Assembly (NCBI GenBank): GCA_004193555.1
Contig: RPGP01000040.1
Location: forward strand, 625,127 to 689,126
Direction of reading: 5' to 3'
DNA length: 64,000 nucleotides
Source: Desulfobacteraceae bacterium Eth-SRB1
GTDB taxonomy: Bacteria > Desulfobacterota > Desulfobacteria > Desulfobacterales > ETH-SRB1
The notes below the pieces were generated by a model. The model worked only from the letters and a program-made list of their open reading frames with translations, was not told the DNA's origin and made no database searches. Below, piece after piece: positions 8,182-17,770 of this stretch. The number at the start of each line of letters is the position of its first letter. Position 1 is the first letter of the stretch. A program made the translations under genes and the position numbers.

Positions 8182-9717
8182 TTATGAGAAATGTTTTCCC
8201 CTGTCCAGGGATCTATATTGAATCGCCTCGGAAATATGATCTGCCCGAATATCAGGCTCACCTTCAAGATCGGCAATAGTCCGGGAAATTTTCAGGATAC
8301 GGTTGTATGCACGGGCCGAAAAACCCAGCTTGTCGATGGCGGATTCAAGAAGATTACATGAGTCCTCATCAATTTTACAGTGTTTTTTAATATGCCGGCT
8401 GCTCATCCTGGCGTTGCAGTAAATCTTGGCGCGCCTGAATCTCTCCGACTGGATCGCCCTGGCTGCTGTTACCCGCTTCCGTATATCTTCAGAAGGTTCA
8501 GCCTGGGCATCTCCCATGAGATCCTTGTACGGAACAGCAGGCACTTCCACGTGAATATCTATCCGATCCATCAAAGGACCGGAAATTTTTGACCTGTACC
8601 GGTGGATCTGTGGGTAGGTGCATCTGCACTCATGCTTTGGATCAGAAAAATATCCGCATGGGCATGGATTCATTGCAGCTATCAGCATAAAACTTGAAGG
8701 GTAAGTAATGGTTGAAGAAGCCCGTGAAATAGTCACCTTAAGATCTTCCAAAGGCTGGCGCAGCACCTCTAACACATGTTTTTTGAATTCCGGGAGTTCA
8801 TCCAGAAAAAGCACACCATTATGAGCCATGCTGACCTCGCCCGGTCTCGGGTTATGACCGCCTCCTATTAAGCCTGCGTCTGATATTGTATGATGGGGAG
8901 ACCTGAAAGGTCTTTTTGTCACAATGGCCTGCTCTTTTGAGAGCATTCCAACGACAGAATAGATTTTTGTAGTTTCTATTGCTTCATCAAATGATATTGG
9001 AGGGAGAATGGTTGGAAGACGCTTTGTCAGCATGGTCTTACCTGAACCAGGAGGGCCGATCATGATAAGGTTGTGGCCTCCTGCGGATGCGATTTCCAGC
9101 GCGCGCTTTACATGTTCCTGACCCATGACTTCTGAAAAATCGACTTCGGAACTGTTGTCTTGATCAAAAATGGCGGAAATGTCGGTTTTTTCCGGTTCTA
9201 TCTGAGAAAATCCTGTAAAAAAGTTTACTGTTTGAGATAATGTTTTTACAGGGAGAACAGCGATTTCATCGACTATGGAAGCTTCCTGTCTATTATCGTA
9301 TGGGACAATAATTCCGGCATAGCCTGCATCTTTTGCAGCAATGGCCATAGGAAGAGTACCGTTTACAGGTTTAATGCGGCCGTCAAGTGAAAGCTCACCT
9401 AAAATAAGGTATTTGGAAGTTATTCCTCTGGAAATGATCCCTGTTGCAGATAATATCCCTAAAGCTATGGGCAAATCAAAACCGGTTCCTTCCTTTTTGA
9501 TATTGGCAGGCGCTAAATTCACCGTTATCCTGTCATCAGGGAATGTATAGCCGGAGTTATTAATTGCGGATTTAACCCTTTCTTTGCTCTCTTTTACAGA
9601 TGCTTCCGGGAGTCCAACTGTTGTAAATGTGGGAAGTCCCTGTGCTATATCCACTTCCACTTCAACAAGATACGCATCTATTCCGATAACGGCGCTGCTT
9701 AATATTTTTGCTATCAC
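8182..9717 (-). CDS. comM: YifB/ComM-family Mg-chelatase-like AAA+ ATPase
   Basis: A 511-residue protein of normal family length. The N-terminal Lon-like (ChlI) domain (about residues 1-180) begins [23 protein letters not shown]. The AAA+ core has Walker A GPPGSGKT and the signature [16 protein letters not shown]...[38 protein letters not shown] and the C-terminal Mg_chelatase_C helical domain follow. ComM is a hexameric helicase that promotes branch migration during natural transformation and recombination. The start is a GTG with GGAGGA just upstream. It converges with the CBS gene, leaving 93 bases between stops. Confidence 0.93.
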   Translation of the reverse strand: MIAKILSSAVIGIDAYLVEVEVDIAQGLPTFTTVGLPEASVKESKERVKSAINNSGYTFPDDRITVNLAPANIKKEGTGFDLPIALGILSATGIISRGITSKYLILGELSLDGRIKPVNGTLPMAIAAKDAGYAGIIVPYDNRQEASIVDEIAVLPVKTLSQTVNFFTGFSQIEPEKTDISAIFDQDNSSEVDFSEVMGQEHVKRALEIASAGGHNLIMIGPPGSGKTMLTKRLPTILPPISFDEAIETTKIYSVVGMLSKEQAIVTKRPFRSPHHTISDAGLIGGGHNPRPGEVSMAHNGVLFLDELPEFKKHVLEVLRQPLEDLKVTISRASSTITYPSSFMLIAAMNPCPCGYFSDPKHECRCTYPQIHRYRSKISGPLMDRIDIHVEVPAVPYKDLMGDAQAEPSEDIRKRVTAARAIQSERFRRAKIYCNARMSSRHIKKHCKIDEDSCNLLESAIDKLGFSARAYNRILKISRTIADLEGEPDIRADHISEAIQYRSLDRGKHFS

Positions 9718-10048
9718 TCTTCCTCCTCAGTCTCTATTTGTATGCCTAACTACGATGGCTGGATTTTATGAAAAATACACTTCAAGTTTTTGGTTGATTA
9801 GTTGTTGTATTTTTTTATAAAAAAATTGTATTTATTAAATCAGACTTTTATTAAACTATCAATAGTGATGAATTCGTAAAAAATCGAATTCATCAGGTGT
9901 AAAGTGTTAGATGTTAAAATAAAACATTTAATTGTTATATCAAGCTCTTAACACTTAACACCTGACACTTAACACTGTTCGTAAAAAGTGGTTTTCCGAC
10001 TTTTTACAAAACTATCAATACTAACATATTAAATATTATATATATTAT
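9718..10048. repeat. Hairpin-rich gap between comM and lpxC
   Basis: No gene is seen in this divergent gap. GATGAATTCG at 9867-9876 pairs perfectly with CGAATTCATC at 9885-9894. GTAAAAAGT at 9981-9989 pairs perfectly with ACTTTTTAC at 9999-10007. Between them lie oppositely oriented copies of the heptamer phrase GTGTTAAGTGTTAG and its complement. Both hairpin types recur elsewhere in the window. One of them may sit in the lpxC leader. Confidence 0.7.
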
Positions 10049-10966
10049 ATGTATATAAATCAAAGAACCATTGCGAAACAAATAAAATTCTCAGGTGTGG
10101 GTATTCATTCGGGGAAAAAGGTAAATCTGAAAATAAAACCCGCGCCAATAAATCATGGAATCAAGTTCAAAAGGACAGACCTTCCGGACAGTCCATGCAT
10201 ATCAGCCCATTTTAATATGGTTATAGATACAAGCCTCGCAACCGTTATTGGGTATGATGGATTTATTGTTTCAACAATCGAGCATCTCATGGCAAGTTTT
10301 GCCGGGCTGTCGATTGATAATGCTCTTGTTGAAACTGACGGTTATGAGATGCCGATCATGGATGGCAGCGCCGGTCATTTTACTTCATCAATTATAGCTG
10401 CGGGTATAAAGGATCAGGCAGGCCCGAGGTGTTTTTTTGTTGTTAAAGAGCCTATTGAACTGAAAGAAAACGGAAAAATTGTCGGAGTATATCCTGAAGC
10501 AACATTTAAAATTACATGTACCATTGAGTATGACCATCCTTTGGTAAGAAAACAATCCTATACCGCGGAAATGTCGGATAAGGTTTTTGAGCATGAAATA
10601 TGCAGAGCCAGAACTTTTGGTTTTTTAAATGATTATGAAGACCTCAAACGTTACGGTCTTGCACGTGGGGGGTCTCTGGATAATGTTGTTGTAATTGATA
10701 AAAATAAAATTCTTAATAAAGAGGGTTTACGCTACAAAGATGAGTTTGTGCGGCATAAAGTTCTCGACTCTATCGGCGATTTTTCCCTCCTTGGAATGCC
10801 GATTTTAGGCCATGTTGTATTGAACAAATCCGGCCATTTTTTTAATCACGCCTTTCTTAAAAAATTCTTTGCTCAAAAAGGATCATGGGAAACCCGTATA
10901 ATTGGGGATATAAATGATCTACCCCGCTCAGACCTAAGGTCAGAATCAAAACCTCTTGCCATTTAA
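10049..10966 (+). CDS. lpxC: UDP-3-O-acyl-N-acetylglucosamine deacetylase
   Basis: A 305-residue zinc deacetylase that commits UDP-acyl-GlcNAc to lipid A synthesis. It starts with the family phrase QRTIAKQIKFSGVGIHSGKKV. STIEHLMASFAGLSIDNALVE holds the first Zn-binding His. HKVLDSIGDFSLLG holds the second His and the Zn-binding Asp. GHFFNHAFLKKF contains the catalytic His region. The length matches LpxC. There is no clear Shine-Dalgarno before the ATG, which sits in a run of A and T. Its presence shows an LPS-bearing outer membrane. Confidence 0.95.
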   Translation: MYINQRTIAKQIKFSGVGIHSGKKVNLKIKPAPINHGIKFKRTDLPDSPCISAHFNMVIDTSLATVIGYDGFIVSTIEHLMASFAGLSIDNALVETDGYEMPIMDGSAGHFTSSIIAAGIKDQAGPRCFFVVKEPIELKENGKIVGVYPEATFKITCTIEYDHPLVRKQSYTAEMSDKVFEHEICRARTFGFLNDYEDLKRYGLARGGSLDNVVVIDKNKILNKEGLRYKDEFVRHKVLDSIGDFSLLGMPILGHVVLNKSGHFFNHAFLKKFFAQKGSWETRIIGDINDLPRSDLRSESKPLAI

Positions 10967-11042
10967 AAAGCTATCAGCTATTAATTGACATTATGTAACA
11001 TTTTAGCTTTTTGAAAAATATTCGCTACGGCCCTCAAGCATC

Positions 11043-11130
11043 AGCGGTTTAAGGCTTTTTCAGGAAGGAGATATCTTTATCATTCCCGGGCATTATTGAT
11101 ATCGACTGGATGAAAAAGGCTTAAACCGTT
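11043..11130. repeat. 20-bp near-perfect inverted repeat downstream of lpxC
   Basis: The arm at 11043-11062 (AGCGGTTTAAGGCTTTTTCA) pairs with 11111-11130 with one mismatch, across a 48-base loop that itself holds GATATC-type complementary pieces. It lies in the lpxC-DUF4390 gap with no T-run after it, so it is not a simple terminator. It may be a palindromic dispersed element or a structured leader of the downstream operon. Confidence 0.6.
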
Positions 11131-11208
11131 GGCGCGCAAGCCATAACTAATTTTAAAACAACTAACATATTACAATATTATACTATTCTCAATCACCATA
11201 AATTAATT

Positions 11209-11778
11209 ATGTCGTCATTTATTAAACGTAAAGGATATATCACGCTTCTTTGCATGATATTTTTATTACAGCATTTAGCTTTTGCGTATGATGTGAGGCT
11301 TACGAATATAATTGTCACCAACACACGTGATGATCTTCTGGTTTATCTAACTGTTGAGGGGGCTTTTAGTGAAAAAATGAAAAAGGCTGTTTTAAACGGT
11401 GTGGCGGCCGATTTTTCATTTTATATTAACCTGTATCAGTCTCGCAACTGGTGGATAGACAAGAAAATAGCCGGTCTAAAAATAACCCACACGATTAAAT
11501 ACAATAACCTGAAGAAGGAATTTCATATTAAGCGCTCATGGGTAAGCGACAAGACCATTGTTGCACAAACCTTTGAAGAAGCGCAGAAATTGATGTCTGA
11601 AATTAACAGCTTGAAAATCGTTCCGCTTGGCAGTCTGCAAAAAGGCGGACAGTATCAAATAAGAGCTAAGGCTGAAATCGGAAAACTAACTCTTCCCTTT
11701 TATCTGCACTATGTCCTGTTTTTTGTTTCTTTATGGGACGTTGAAACTGATTGGCATACAACAGATTTTATTTATTAG
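11209..11778 (+). CDS. DUF4390 domain exported protein
   Basis: A 189-residue protein with an N-terminal signal-like segment (LLCMIFLLQHLAFAYD, likely cut after residue 26) and a beta-rich body (VRLTNIIVTNTRDDLLVYLTVEGAF, RNWWIDKKIAGLKITHTIKYNNLKKEFHI, WDVETDWHTTDFIY). This is the DUF4390 pattern. In Desulfobacterota this gene commonly precedes an NtrY-like kinase, as here, with 21 bases between them. Function is unknown. A periplasmic accessory or sensor partner of the kinase is a reasonable inference. Confidence 0.75.
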   Translation: MSSFIKRKGYITLLCMIFLLQHLAFAYDVRLTNIIVTNTRDDLLVYLTVEGAFSEKMKKAVLNGVAADFSFYINLYQSRNWWIDKKIAGLKITHTIKYNNLKKEFHIKRSWVSDKTIVAQTFEEAQKLMSEINSLKIVPLGSLQKGGQYQIRAKAEIGKLTLPFYLHYVLFFVSLWDVETDWHTTDFIY

Positions 11779-11799
11779 AATCCTCTCCCTGCGACTATT

Positions 11800-14034
11800 A
11801 TGAGCAATAACATATTCAAAAGCCCAAAATCTATTATCTCAGAAGAAGAACGTAAAAGGCGTAAGCGTGAACGGATACTGATAGTAGTAATAATCGCTGT
11901 AATTGCCATTCTGACTTATATTGAGAACAGGATAATATATTTTGGAACCGATATCCCTGTTTCCAACACGATATTGATGTTCATATTGATAAACATTAAT
12001 TTGCTGCTGCTTATCCTGTTAATATTCCTTGTGTTCAGAAATCTGGTAAAGTTGCTTTATGATAGAAAACGTAAAGTAATGGGGGCAAAGCTTCGCACGA
12101 AGCTTACACTCGCATTTATAGCTTTAACACTTTTACCCACAACAATACTTTTTTTCTTTTCCATTAACTTTATTACAACAAGCATTGAGTTCTGGTTTAA
12201 TGTCCCGGTAGAGCAGGCGCTTGAAAATTCCCTGCTTGTCGGAAGAGACGTATATAAGCATGCCGAGGAAAACAACAGGTTTTTTCTCGAAAGAATTTCA
12301 TACCAGATAAAAACAAAAAAGCTTTTAGATGCAAAAAAAAGGAAAGCGCTTTCCCGCTATGTCCATGTTGTTCAGCGTGCATTTAATATTCATGCCGTTG
12401 AAGTGTACGATGTAAATTCAAATCGTCTGACATTTGCTCTTGCACCGGAACTGGGAGACAAGCCTTTTAAGGTCGTTTCTGCAGGTAATTTTCAAAAAGA
12501 TATGGAGTCAAAAAAAGTCAGATCAATATATGAAAAAATGCCGTCAGGTGAGCTCATAAGAACTATTGGGACTGTTCCCTTTGGGGTAAGACACAAAGAT
12601 GCTGAAGCGTTTGTGGTGTCAACCGTTTTGATTTCTCTGGATCTTTCTGAAAATATGGCATCTATTTCAAGGGGTATTGAAGAATACCAGCAGATAAAAC
12701 TTCTTAAGAAACCGATCCAGATTACATATTTAATAACACTTTCAATAGTGGCACTATTGGTTGTATTTTGTGCAATATGGTTTGGTTTTTATATGGCAAA
12801 ATCGATTACTATTCCGATAATGGAGCTTGCTAAGGGGACCCGCAGGATTGCTGGAGGAGATTTAAAATTCAGGATTTCTATGGTTGCCGATGATGAAATC
12901 GGCAGTCTTGTCGATTCATTTAACAAGATGACACGTGATCTGCAAATCAGTAGAGAGCAGCTGGAACTTTCAGCAAAGACACTTCGTGAACAAAATGTCG
13001 AGATTGAAGAAAGACGGCGGTATATGGAAATAGTATTAAAGAACGTTTCCACCGGCGTAATAACTCTTGGCGCAACCGGACTGGTAACAACGATTAACAG
13101 GTCTGCTGAAAAGATGCTTAACCTTCGTTCAGAGGATATCCTGAATAAAAGCTATAAAAATTTGTTGGAAGGACAGCATTTGAACCTTGCAACAGAAATA
13201 ATGGATAGTATTACTATCTCCAAGGAAAATGATATAACACTCCCATTAAGATTAACAATTACAGGACGCCCCAAAAGCTTTATGGTGCATGTTAATACGC
13301 TAAAAGATGATACAGGGCGACACATGGGTATTGTAATGGTCTTTGATGATCTTACAGAACTGGAAAAGGCTCAGCGCATGGTTGCCTGGCGTGAGGTTGC
13401 GCGCAGGATTGCGCATGAAGTAAAAAATCCTTTAACTCCGATAACCCTCTCAGCTCAGCGTCTCAAAAGGAAGTATTCCGACCGGGTTAAAGAACCGGTT
13501 TTTGATGAGTGTATCCGTATGATTGTTGATCATGTGGATATGATTCGAAATCTCGTAAACGAGTTTTCGGCCTTTGCCAGATTTCCAACAGCAAATCCAA
13601 AGCCATGCGATTTACCGCCAATAATTGAAGAAACCATAGCTCTCTATAAAGAAGGGCATCAAAATATTAACTTTGAAATCAAAGTTACGGATAAAATTCC
13701 GGTTCTTAATATTGATCGGCAGCAGATCAAACAGGCTATGATTAATCTTGTTGAAAACGCTATTGCATCGATAAAAAAACAGGGCAACATTAATATTACT
13801 ATAAACCATGATCCGATTTTAAAGATGGTTCGGGCAGAGATTTCGGATGACGGCGTTGGCATTTCCGACGAAGATAAGACACATCTTTTCGAACCTTATT
13901 TTTCCACCAAAAAGGCAGGCATGGGTTTAGGATTGACTATAGTTAATACGATTATTGCAGATCATAATGGTATGATACGCGCACAGGACAACCAGCCTCA
14001 TGGGGCAAAATTTGTTATCGAGCTGCCGGTGTAA
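11800..14034 (+). CDS. ntrY: NtrY-like membrane sensor histidine kinase
   Basis: A 744-residue kinase. The N-terminal membrane helices lie near residues 25-45, 55-80 and 108-130. A periplasmic sensing region follows, then another helix at about 308-330, HAMP (to about 380, ending TRDLQISREQLELSAKTLRE), a PAS domain (about 405-515), HisKA with the phospho-acceptor in RRIAHEVKNPLTP, and HATPase_c with NLVENAIASI, DDGVGISDED and GMGLGLTIV. The order is the NtrY type. It pairs with the sigma-54 regulator 172 bases downstream. Signals for NtrY-like kinases in this phylum are unknown, with nitrogen or envelope/redox status as candidates. Confidence 0.9.
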   Translation: MSNNIFKSPKSIISEEERKRRKRERILIVVIIAVIAILTYIENRIIYFGTDIPVSNTILMFILININLLLLILLIFLVFRNLVKLLYDRKRKVMGAKLRTKLTLAFIALTLLPTTILFFFSINFITTSIEFWFNVPVEQALENSLLVGRDVYKHAEENNRFFLERISYQIKTKKLLDAKKRKALSRYVHVVQRAFNIHAVEVYDVNSNRLTFALAPELGDKPFKVVSAGNFQKDMESKKVRSIYEKMPSGELIRTIGTVPFGVRHKDAEAFVVSTVLISLDLSENMASISRGIEEYQQIKLLKKPIQITYLITLSIVALLVVFCAIWFGFYMAKSITIPIMELAKGTRRIAGGDLKFRISMVADDEIGSLVDSFNKMTRDLQISREQLELSAKTLREQNVEIEERRRYMEIVLKNVSTGVITLGATGLVTTINRSAEKMLNLRSEDILNKSYKNLLEGQHLNLATEIMDSITISKENDITLPLRLTITGRPKSFMVHVNTLKDDTGRHMGIVMVFDDLTELEKAQRMVAWREVARRIAHEVKNPLTPITLSAQRLKRKYSDRVKEPVFDECIRMIVDHVDMIRNLVNEFSAFARFPTANPKPCDLPPIIEETIALYKEGHQNINFEIKVTDKIPVLNIDRQQIKQAMINLVENAIASIKKQGNINITINHDPILKMVRAEISDDGVGISDEDKTHLFEPYFSTKKAGMGLGLTIVNTIIADHNGMIRAQDNQPHGAKFVIELPV

Positions 14035-14205
14035 AGGGATTAGAGGTCGGAGGTCGGAGGTCATAAGAGCTAATTTAATAGTATAGGAATTTCCATTTTA
14101 TGCCTAATAAATTCGGATCATTTCCAAAATGAGTCGGCAGGATCAAAATGATTCAATGGGTTAGTAATTTAAATCGAGTAATTCTCAATATAGGAGTTAA
14201 AGCAT

Positions 14206-15561
14206 ATGTTTCCATCTATTCTGATCGTTGATGATGAGCCTTCCATACTCCAGTCTCTTGGCGGCCTTCTTTCTGATGAAGGTTTTGAAGTCATAACTGC
14301 CACCAATGGTTACGAGGCATTGAAGCTAATAGTAACAGAATTTCCTGATCTTGTTTTACTTGATATATGGATGCCCGGCATTGACGGTATCGAAACCTTA
14401 AAAGAGATCAAAAAGGATAACCCGTTTATCCAGGTAATAATAATATCAGGCCATGGGACAATAGAAACTGCTGTTAAAGCCACAAAGCTCGGCGCATTCG
14501 ATGTTATTGAAAAACCGCTTTCAATAGACAAGGTTATAGTTGCTATTAATAATGCGCTTAATTTCAGGAGGCTTGAAGAAGAAAACAGATATCTGAGAAA
14601 AAAGACTTTGGAAAAGCATGCTATAAATGGAAACAGTCAATCTACCCTGGAGCTTAAAAAGCAGTTGGCGGTTGCAGCGCCGACAGATGCGTGGATTCTT
14701 ATAACCGGAGAAAACGGTACAGGCAAAGAACTTGTAGCCCGCACTATCCATAACTTAAGCTCCAGAGCAGATCAACCGTTTATTGATGTAAGTTGTGCCG
14801 CAATTTCTGAGGAATCCATTGAAAGCGAGCTGTTTGGTCATGAAAAGGGGGCCTTTACAAAAGCGACTACAAAGAAAAGAGGCAAATTTGAATTGGCAAA
14901 TAATGGAACAATTTTTTTTGATGAAATAGGGGATATGAGTTTAATGACTCAGTCCAAAATTCTCCGCGTACTACAAGAACAGAAATTCCAGCGAGTGGGA
15001 GGGGGCAGGACATTGAGTGCTAATGTCAGGGTAATAGCGGCCAGCAACAAGGACCTCGAAAAAGAGATCGAGAAAGGCAGGTTTAGAGAGGATCTTTACT
15101 ACAGGTTGAATGTTATACCTATAAAAGTCCCTAAATTGAGGGATCGTCATGAGGATATTCCGCTTCTTGTAACAACATTTCTTGAGGAAAGCGCTGTACA
15201 GAATCGAAATAAAAGGAAGGAAATAACCCAGAAAGCGCTCGACCTCTTATGCAATTACGCATGGCCGGGAAATGTAAGGGAACTCAAAAATTTAGTGGAA
15301 CGGCTGGCAATAATGGCAGGCAAAAATGTTATCGATGTCGCCGATATTCCTGTTCCATATAATCCAGGTGTTGGTGATGGCATGGAGTCGGTCGAATCGG
15401 AGCTTTTTTTAATCGATAATTTCAAGGATGCTGTTGAAGTTTTTGAAAAAGCATTTATTAAAAGGAAGTTGTTGCAATACAATAACAACATTACTAAAAC
15501 AGCCGAAGCAATAGGTGTTAAGCGGGGTTATTTGTCTGGAAAACTAAAAAAAATGAATTGA
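14206..15561 (+). CDS. ntrX: NtrX-like sigma-54-dependent response regulator with altered GAFTGA loop
   Basis: A 451-residue regulator with a receiver domain (phospho-acceptor Asp53 in LLDIWMPGIDG), an AAA+ sigma-54 interaction domain (Walker A GENGTGKE near 168-175, FFDEIGDMS, R-finger region YYRLNVIPIKVPKLRDR) and a C-terminal Fis-type HTH (NITKTAEAIGVKRGYLSGKLKKM). The sigma-54-contacting L1 loop reads GAFTKA (residues 215-220) instead of GAFTGA. This substitution could weaken or alter sigma-54 contact. The strong box TAGGAG precedes the ATG. It probably acts with the upstream NtrY-like kinase. Confidence 0.9.
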   Translation: MFPSILIVDDEPSILQSLGGLLSDEGFEVITATNGYEALKLIVTEFPDLVLLDIWMPGIDGIETLKEIKKDNPFIQVIIISGHGTIETAVKATKLGAFDVIEKPLSIDKVIVAINNALNFRRLEEENRYLRKKTLEKHAINGNSQSTLELKKQLAVAAPTDAWILITGENGTGKELVARTIHNLSSRADQPFIDVSCAAISEESIESELFGHEKGAFTKATTKKRGKFELANNGTIFFDEIGDMSLMTQSKILRVLQEQKFQRVGGGRTLSANVRVIAASNKDLEKEIEKGRFREDLYYRLNVIPIKVPKLRDRHEDIPLLVTTFLEESAVQNRNKRKEITQKALDLLCNYAWPGNVRELKNLVERLAIMAGKNVIDVADIPVPYNPGVGDGMESVESELFLIDNFKDAVEVFEKAFIKRKLLQYNNNITKTAEAIGVKRGYLSGKLKKMN

Positions 15562-15586
15562 TAATGAGAAGCATTTTTTAGCAGAC

Positions 15587-15949
15587 TTATTTACTTTCGT
15601 AAATTTTACCGCATTCTTTGCAGCGCCCGTCAGGACCGATTACCCCGATACAGCCTTCGTCACTGCATAATACACGATTTTTCCACTCGGAATAAATATC
15701 TGTTTGGATTGTTTCTTCTTTTTCTTCTATTGCTTCCCGTGAATCAGGCTCAGTCTCGGGCTCAGGCCTGGATTCAGCCGTAGCCTGCCGGCTTTCATTG
15801 TCGGATGAATTTTCATGACCTTCATAGATTTTTCCGCATTCATTGCAACGCCCGTCAGGACCGATTACACCGATACAGCCTTCGTCACTGCATAATACAC
15901 GATTTTTCCATTCAATGTCTATTTGTGATCCGGTTTTTTCTTTTCCCAT
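15587..15949 (-). CDS. Small protein with two near-identical zinc-ribbon repeats
   Basis: A 120-residue soluble protein made of two copies of a block of about 35 residues, (E)WKNRVLCSDEGCIGVIGPDGRC(N/K)ECGKIYE, joined by an acidic linker rich in Glu, Ser and Thr. Each block has four Cys (C-x4-C-x9-C-x2-C) fit to bind one zinc. The duplication is also visible in DNA (about 15605-15690 and 15825-15910) with few differences, so it is recent or under conversion. The stop is 25 bases from the convergent stop of the ntrX-like gene. No family is recognised beyond zinc ribbon, and function is unknown. Confidence 0.75.
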   Translation of the reverse strand: MGKEKTGSQIDIEWKNRVLCSDEGCIGVIGPDGRCNECGKIYEGHENSSDNESRQATAESRPEPETEPDSREAIEEKEETIQTDIYSEWKNRVLCSDEGCIGVIGPDGRCKECGKIYESK

Positions 15950-15989
15950 TTATATTATAAACTCCAATTTTTCTATTATACGTTAAATA

Positions 15990-16024
15990 AAAATGGCCAA
16001 CCGAAAATGTTTCGGTTAGCCATT
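15990..16024 (-). terminator. Rho-independent terminator (minus strand)
   Basis: On the minus strand AATGGCTAACCGAAA pairs with TTTCGGTTGGCCATT (one G-U pair) around a CAT loop and is followed at once by TTTTATTT. It would end minus-strand transcripts coming from the regulator at 17770-16403, just before the zinc-ribbon gene. The plus strand has no T-run. Confidence 0.75.
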
Positions 16025-16200
16025 AAGGAGGAAAAAACAGATAAAAAATATTTGGTTGTTTTATGATAATGCAAACTTCTTGCCAGAATTGTAAATATTA
16101 TCAACATGGTTAAGAAAAATACCTTACTTGTTGAAGTTATTAATAAATTGATATCTATAATTTAGAATCCTGCCATTACATAATCCAGCTTATATCTTCA

Positions 16201-16244
16201 ATAGTTTCCTTTTGGAAATCAACGGGTTTCCAAAAGGAAACTAT
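16201..16244. repeat. Perfect 18-bp stem-loop
   Basis: ATAGTTTCCTTTTGGAAA at 16201-16218 is fully complementary to 16227-16244, with the 8-base loop TCAACGGG. No T-run flanks it, so it is not an obvious terminator. It lies in the regulator 3' region and could be an RNA processing or stability element. Confidence 0.7.
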
Positions 16245-16402
16245 ACCCGTAAAAAATGGCGATTTTCATTTTACACGTTAGGCCCTCTCCCTTGAACTTG
16301 ACACAGGGGATATTTCCGGGAGTTATTGAATTGCCCCAAACATGGCTTTTAAATGCGCTTTTTCCTAACAGTCTTCAGCCTTCAGCCTATCCACCTGAGT
16401 AG

Positions 16403-17770
16403 TTACAACATCCCATACTTGTTTAATTTTTTATTAAGACCGCTTTTTCCTACGCCAAGCAGTTCAGCAGCTTGAGACTGAACGTTGTTTGTCAGTTTCA
16501 AAGCTCTTTTGATCATCATTTTTTCAATCATTGTAACTGTTTCGTATAATTGTGCATCCTGAGGAATGCTGTCAAGAATCTGCTCATCATGGACACTATT
16601 CATGAAATCCTTTGGAAGATCTGACCCCTTAATTTTATCACCAGGACATAAAACCATGGCACGCTCAATAACGTTCTCAAGCTCACGGATATTTCCCGGC
16701 CAGTTGTATTCATAGAGCAGCCTTTCAACCTCCGGGTCAAGGCCCCTGACAGGTATATCAGAGCTGCGTTCATCCGAATATTTATTTGTGAAGTGGTTAA
16801 CAAGGATGTTGATATCCTCCTTATGCTGCCTCAGGAGTGGAAGGATAATGCGAACTACATTTAACCTGTAATACAGGTCTTCCCTGAAACGCCCCCCTTC
16901 AACCTCATTTTTCAGATTTTTATTTGTGGCTGCAATAATTCTGATATTAACCGAAATCGGTTTGACTCCTCCGACCCTTTCAAAACTCTTTTCCTGAATA
17001 ACGCGTAAAAGCTTTACCTGAAGGCTCTGCGAAAGCTCGCCAATTTCATCGAGAAACAGAGTCCCTCCATCAGCCAGTTCAAACCGCCCCTTCTTCATGG
17101 CAACAGCGCCTGTAAATGCTCCTTTCTCGTGTCCAAAGAGTTCGCTTTCAAGAAGACTCTCAGCAAGAGCGCTGCAATTCACGGCAATAAAAGGCCGGCC
17201 TCGCCGCAGGCTGTTAAAATGAATAGATTTTGCTACAAGCTCCTTGCCGGTGCCGCTTTCCCCTTCGATCAATACAGTGGCATTAGTCGGAGCAACTTTT
17301 CGAATTGTTTCAAAAACATCCTGCATTATTTTGCTTTTCCCTATGATGTTTCCAAAACTGTATCTTGTTTCAACAGCATTACGCAGGTATCTGTTTTCTT
17401 TAACCACCCGGTACATTGCAATGGCCTTGTTTACATAAAGGACCAGTCTCTCATTGTCAAACGGCTTGAGTATATAGTTATCAGCGCCCTTCTGCATCGC
17501 CAGCACCGCCTTTTCAACTGTGCCGTATGCTGTCATCATTATAACAGGAAGGTCACGATCCTTTTCTTTTATATGTTCAAGCAGTTCAATGCCGTCCATG
17601 GAAGGCATTTTCATGTCCGTAAGCACCAGGTCAACATCAGAGTTTTCCAGAATTTCAAGCGCCTCACGACCGCTGAAAGCGGTTAGCGTTTCAAAGCCTT
17701 CTTCTTCGAGAACAGCACTTAATATTGGCGGATAATTTTTTTCATCATCTACGATTAGAATGGTTTCCAT
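16403..17770 (-). CDS. Sigma-54-dependent response regulator (AtoC/ZraR type)
   Basis: A 455-residue regulator with a receiver domain ([11 protein letters not shown]; phospho-acceptor Asp in [13 protein letters not shown] near 52-55), an AAA+ domain (GESGTGKE, intact GAFTGA in [36 protein letters not shown]) and a Fis-type HTH at the C-terminus ([27 protein letters not shown]). It should bind upstream activator sites and drive sigma-54 promoters. It lies downstream of a histidine kinase gene on the same strand but is separated by 626 bases of repeats. Pairing with that kinase is likely but inferred. Targets are unknown. Confidence 0.92.
   Translation of the reverse strand: METILIVDDEKNYPPILSAVLEEEGFETLTAFSGREALEILENSDVDLVLTDMKMPSMDGIELLEHIKEKDRDLPVIMMTAYGTVEKAVLAMQKGADNYILKPFDNERLVLYVNKAIAMYRVVKENRYLRNAVETRYSFGNIIGKSKIMQDVFETIRKVAPTNATVLIEGESGTGKELVAKSIHFNSLRRGRPFIAVNCSALAESLLESELFGHEKGAFTGAVAMKKGRFELADGGTLFLDEIGELSQSLQVKLLRVIQEKSFERVGGVKPISVNIRIIAATNKNLKNEVEGGRFREDLYYRLNVVRIILPLLRQHKEDINILVNHFTNKYSDERSSDIPVRGLDPEVERLLYEYNWPGNIRELENVIERAMVLCPGDKIKGSDLPKDFMNSVHDEQILDSIPQDAQLYETVTMIEKMMIKRALKLTNNVQSQAAELLGVGKSGLNKKLNKYGML

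Larger units (their letters stand above)
15950..16402. other. Gap between the regulator and zinc-ribbon genes
   Basis: No ORF is supported. It contains, on the minus strand after the regulator gene, a copy of the dispersed phrase GGCTGAAGACTGTTAGG (16360-16388), a perfect 18-bp hairpin at 16201-16244 and a terminator at 15990-16024. The layout would fit a 380-base 3' UTR or a small RNA read on the minus strand and ending at that terminator. Confidence 0.5.
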
